Shown one piece after another: positions 4,893 through 6,113 of a stretch of DNA of 6,113 nt. Both the position numbers and the translations under genes were made by a program. The notes under the pieces were generated by a model. The model saw nothing but the letters and a program-made list of their open reading frames with translations, was not told the origin of the DNA and ran no database searches. The first letter of the stretch is position 1. Each line of letters starts with the position of its first letter. Origin of the DNA: Deltaproteobacteria bacterium (lineage in GTDB: Bacteria; Desulfobacterota; Desulfobacteria; Desulfobacterales; JAFDCJ01); the NCBI GenBank assembly GCA_019310665.1, contig JAFDDW010000477.1, positions 1 through 6,113 on the forward strand. The letters run 5' to 3'.

Positions 4893-5852
4893 TTAGCCTT
4901 GATCTCGCGAATAAAACTCGAAAAAATGACGCATAATAAACTTCACGGTGGGTTTGTTGACGTGATAGTTTTCCCGGCCGTCGGCAAAATAGGTGAGACC
5001 AGCCAGCGGTTGATAAATGGTTGCCATTTCAAAGGCTGGAAAATAAAAGACATTTTCATGCCGCCCCACAAATTCGTCGGCCGCGGCACGCAGGGTCGAC
5101 TTGGAGTTGCAGCTGGCGCTGATGACATCCCGGTCCTTCCGGAAGGTGGCCCACAGGTTTACCGGTGAGATGGTGACCAGCAGCTTGCAGGCGGAATTGT
5201 GCTGCGACATGATGGCATGAATCCGTTCCAGGTTTTCAAGATTGTCCCCGTAACGGCTGACCTTAAACTCGTAGCGATCCATATCCCCGCCTTCGTTGAC
5301 ATACGGTCCCGAAGGCAGACTGATCACTGATCCGTCTTCGCGGTCCTGCCAGATTTCGGTCAGCCCGAGAGTCAAAATCAGCACTTCGGCCCGCTGCAAG
5401 GCACGCCGGGAATGCCGGCAATGCTGTTCAAAATCTTTTTCCGCCGCCTCAACGCTGTCGTACAGAATAATGCGACGATAAGGATCCTGCACTTTTTGGG
5501 ACTGGGGGGCAATCCACCAGCGCAGATCGGGTTTCCAGCCCTCAAAGGTGTATTCGAATATCTGGCGCAGACAAAAAGTGTTGTACACCCTTTCCCAGGC
5601 CGCACTGGCGTGAACGGCCGCCGGATGGTCTGTTTCTTCGGTTATATAGTTGTAATTCTTCTGAATGAGCCGCCGCTTGATCTCCCGGGCAAAACAGGAT
5701 CCAATGGAGGCAATCGCAGTTGATTGAGTGATTTCCAGTCCGGTCTCACGAGGCACCGGAAAACGACCATCCACCGGCGGATTGTCAAAGGACCCCGGCC
5801 AAACCTGCCAGGATTCAAACCGGTGGGCCGGATGTACGTCTGAGCGTGCCAT
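4893..5852 (-). CDS. GSCFA-domain protein (SGNH hydrolase-like)
   Basis: The 319-aa protein carries the family-defining motif IASIGSCFAREI with GSCFA at residues 51-55. Further family-type features are TLGLTEIW (161-168), TISPVNLWATF (227-237), the SCNSKSTLRAA segment (247-257) and a C-terminal YFADGRENYHVNK region (288-300). GSCFA proteins are related to SGNH/GDSL esterases; Ser52 in the N-terminal motif and His297 with a nearby Asp (Asp291) are candidate catalytic residues, by analogy only. No signal peptide or membrane segment is visible, so it is probably cytoplasmic. Substrates of the family are not established; acyl-ester or carbohydrate-linked hydrolase or transferase activity is a guess. 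AAAGAGG (plus-strand 5859-5865) sits 6 nt before the ATG. It is the first gene of a two-gene minus-strand operon with the four-helix membrane protein. Confidence 0.9.
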   Translation of the reverse strand: MARSDVHPAHRFESWQVWPGSFDNPPVDGRFPVPRETGLEITQSTAIASIGSCFAREIKRRLIQKNYNYITEETDHPAAVHASAAWERVYNTFCLRQIFEYTFEGWKPDLRWWIAPQSQKVQDPYRRIILYDSVEAAEKDFEQHCRHSRRALQRAEVLILTLGLTEIWQDREDGSVISLPSGPYVNEGGDMDRYEFKVSRYGDNLENLERIHAIMSQHNSACKLLVTISPVNLWATFRKDRDVISASCNSKSTLRAAADEFVGRHENVFYFPAFEMATIYQPLAGLTYFADGRENYHVNKPTVKFIMRHFFEFYSRDQG

Positions 5853-5882
5853 GGCTAACCTCTTTGGTTTCGGTATACTGAA

Positions 5883-5944
5883 GGTGTCAGGTTTCAGTGT
5901 TCAGGAAGTTGATCCTCAACCCCCTGACACCCGAAACCTGATCC
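5883..5944. repeat. Heptamer-periodic inverted-repeat element upstream of the GSCFA gene
   Basis: Left heptamers GTGTCAG (5884), GTTTCAG (5891) and TGTTCAG (5898) are followed by complementary heptamers CTGACAC (5924), CCGAAAC (5931) and CTGATCC (5938). TCAGGTTTC (5887-5895) pairs perfectly with GAAACCTGA (5933-5941). TCAGG (5901-5905) pairs with CCTGA (5923-5927). GTTGA-TCC-TCAAC (5908-5920) forms the tip. Alternatively GGTGTCAG (5883-5890) pairs with CTGACACC (5924-5931). It lies in the 5' region of the GSCFA operon, where it could be transcribed. Confidence 0.7.
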
Positions 5945-5977
5945 GGCGGCGGCGGAACACCTATGATCAGCGTCCTT

Positions 5978-5996
5978 GCTGCCCCAAAGGGACAGC
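5978..5996. repeat. Hairpin in the right-hand spacer
   Basis: GCTG-C-CCC (5978-5985) pairs with GGG-A-CAGC (5989-5996) around AAA, with one internal mismatch. No T-tract follows on either strand. The 261 nt from 5853 to the window end contain this, the two heptamer repeats and AT-rich sequence. I see no gene there, and no confident promoter for the GSCFA operon. Confidence 0.35.
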
Positions 5997-6053
5997 TTAT
6001 TCCGAGCCTATCTTCTGAATGAATAACCATAGTATGATGTTATAGAAAAAAGA

Positions 6054-6081
6054 ATTGAATATTGTCGATTGAATATTGAAA
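6054..6081. repeat. Four tandem ATTG heptamers
   Basis: ATTGAAT, ATTGTCG, ATTGAAT and ATTGAAA follow each other without a gap, so that ATTGAATATTG occurs twice at a 14-nt distance. The array may continue in degenerate form beyond the window edge; the flanking sequence is AT-rich with A-runs. Confidence 0.65.
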
Positions 6082-6113
6082 AAAAAGAAAAAATCGAATT
6101 TATTGTGTTTAGA

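Noticed and set aside
5412..6018. Plus-strand genes opposite and beyond the GSCFA gene
   Set aside because: They are antisense to the conserved GSCFA protein or run through the inverted repeat and hairpin, and have no recognisable protein features.

Overview
The window looks like a chromosomal segment of a Gram-negative, probably anaerobic deltaproteobacterium (Desulfobacterota, perhaps Desulfobacterales-like). This is an inference from the type of MarR, WrbA, pirin and GSCFA proteins, the lipoprotein with a type II signal, and the short-period, self-complementary spacer repeats. No rRNA or other phylogenetic marker is present, so the placement is tentative.

Layout. Positions 1-681 (+) hold the C-terminal end of an OmpA/MotB-type peptidoglycan-binding protein and, one base later, a small secreted protein of unknown function. 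Positions 682-949 lack an intact gene but contain a decayed C-terminal fragment of a cation diffusion facilitator (DmeF-like). Its far end merges into the promoter of the next gene, which carries a perfect 22-bp palindrome. Positions 950-3535 (+) hold four redox/electrophile-stress-type genes: a MarR-family repressor, a 73-aa protein with two CDGSH iron-sulfur motifs, the flavodoxin-like quinone reductase WrbA, and a pirin. The pirin reading frame is broken by a single extra base in an A-run; both halves are otherwise well conserved. A long imperfect inverted repeat separates pirin from a 238-aa lipoprotein (3622-4338, +).

After a convergent spacer, the minus strand carries a two-gene operon read from right to left: a 319-aa GSCFA-domain protein (5852-4893), then, 13 nt downstream, a 150-aa protein with four predicted membrane segments (4879-4427). 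The last 260 nt contain no gene that I can support, only repeats and a hairpin.

How the genes fit together. The likely logic of the middle block is that the MarR protein binds its own palindromic promoter and, on sensing a quinone, phenol or other electrophile, releases transcription of itself and perhaps of the CDGSH protein and WrbA. WrbA reduces quinones by two electrons. Pirins are cupin proteins, some with quercetinase activity or redox-sensing roles. CDGSH proteins carry redox-active 2Fe-2S clusters. Shared regulation is an inference, because the palindrome is not repeated before the other genes.

A second theme is the spacers: three of them contain degenerate repeats with a 7-nt period and a fourth has three 8-nt units. 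The sequences differ but the architecture is similar, and this is the least explained feature of the window.
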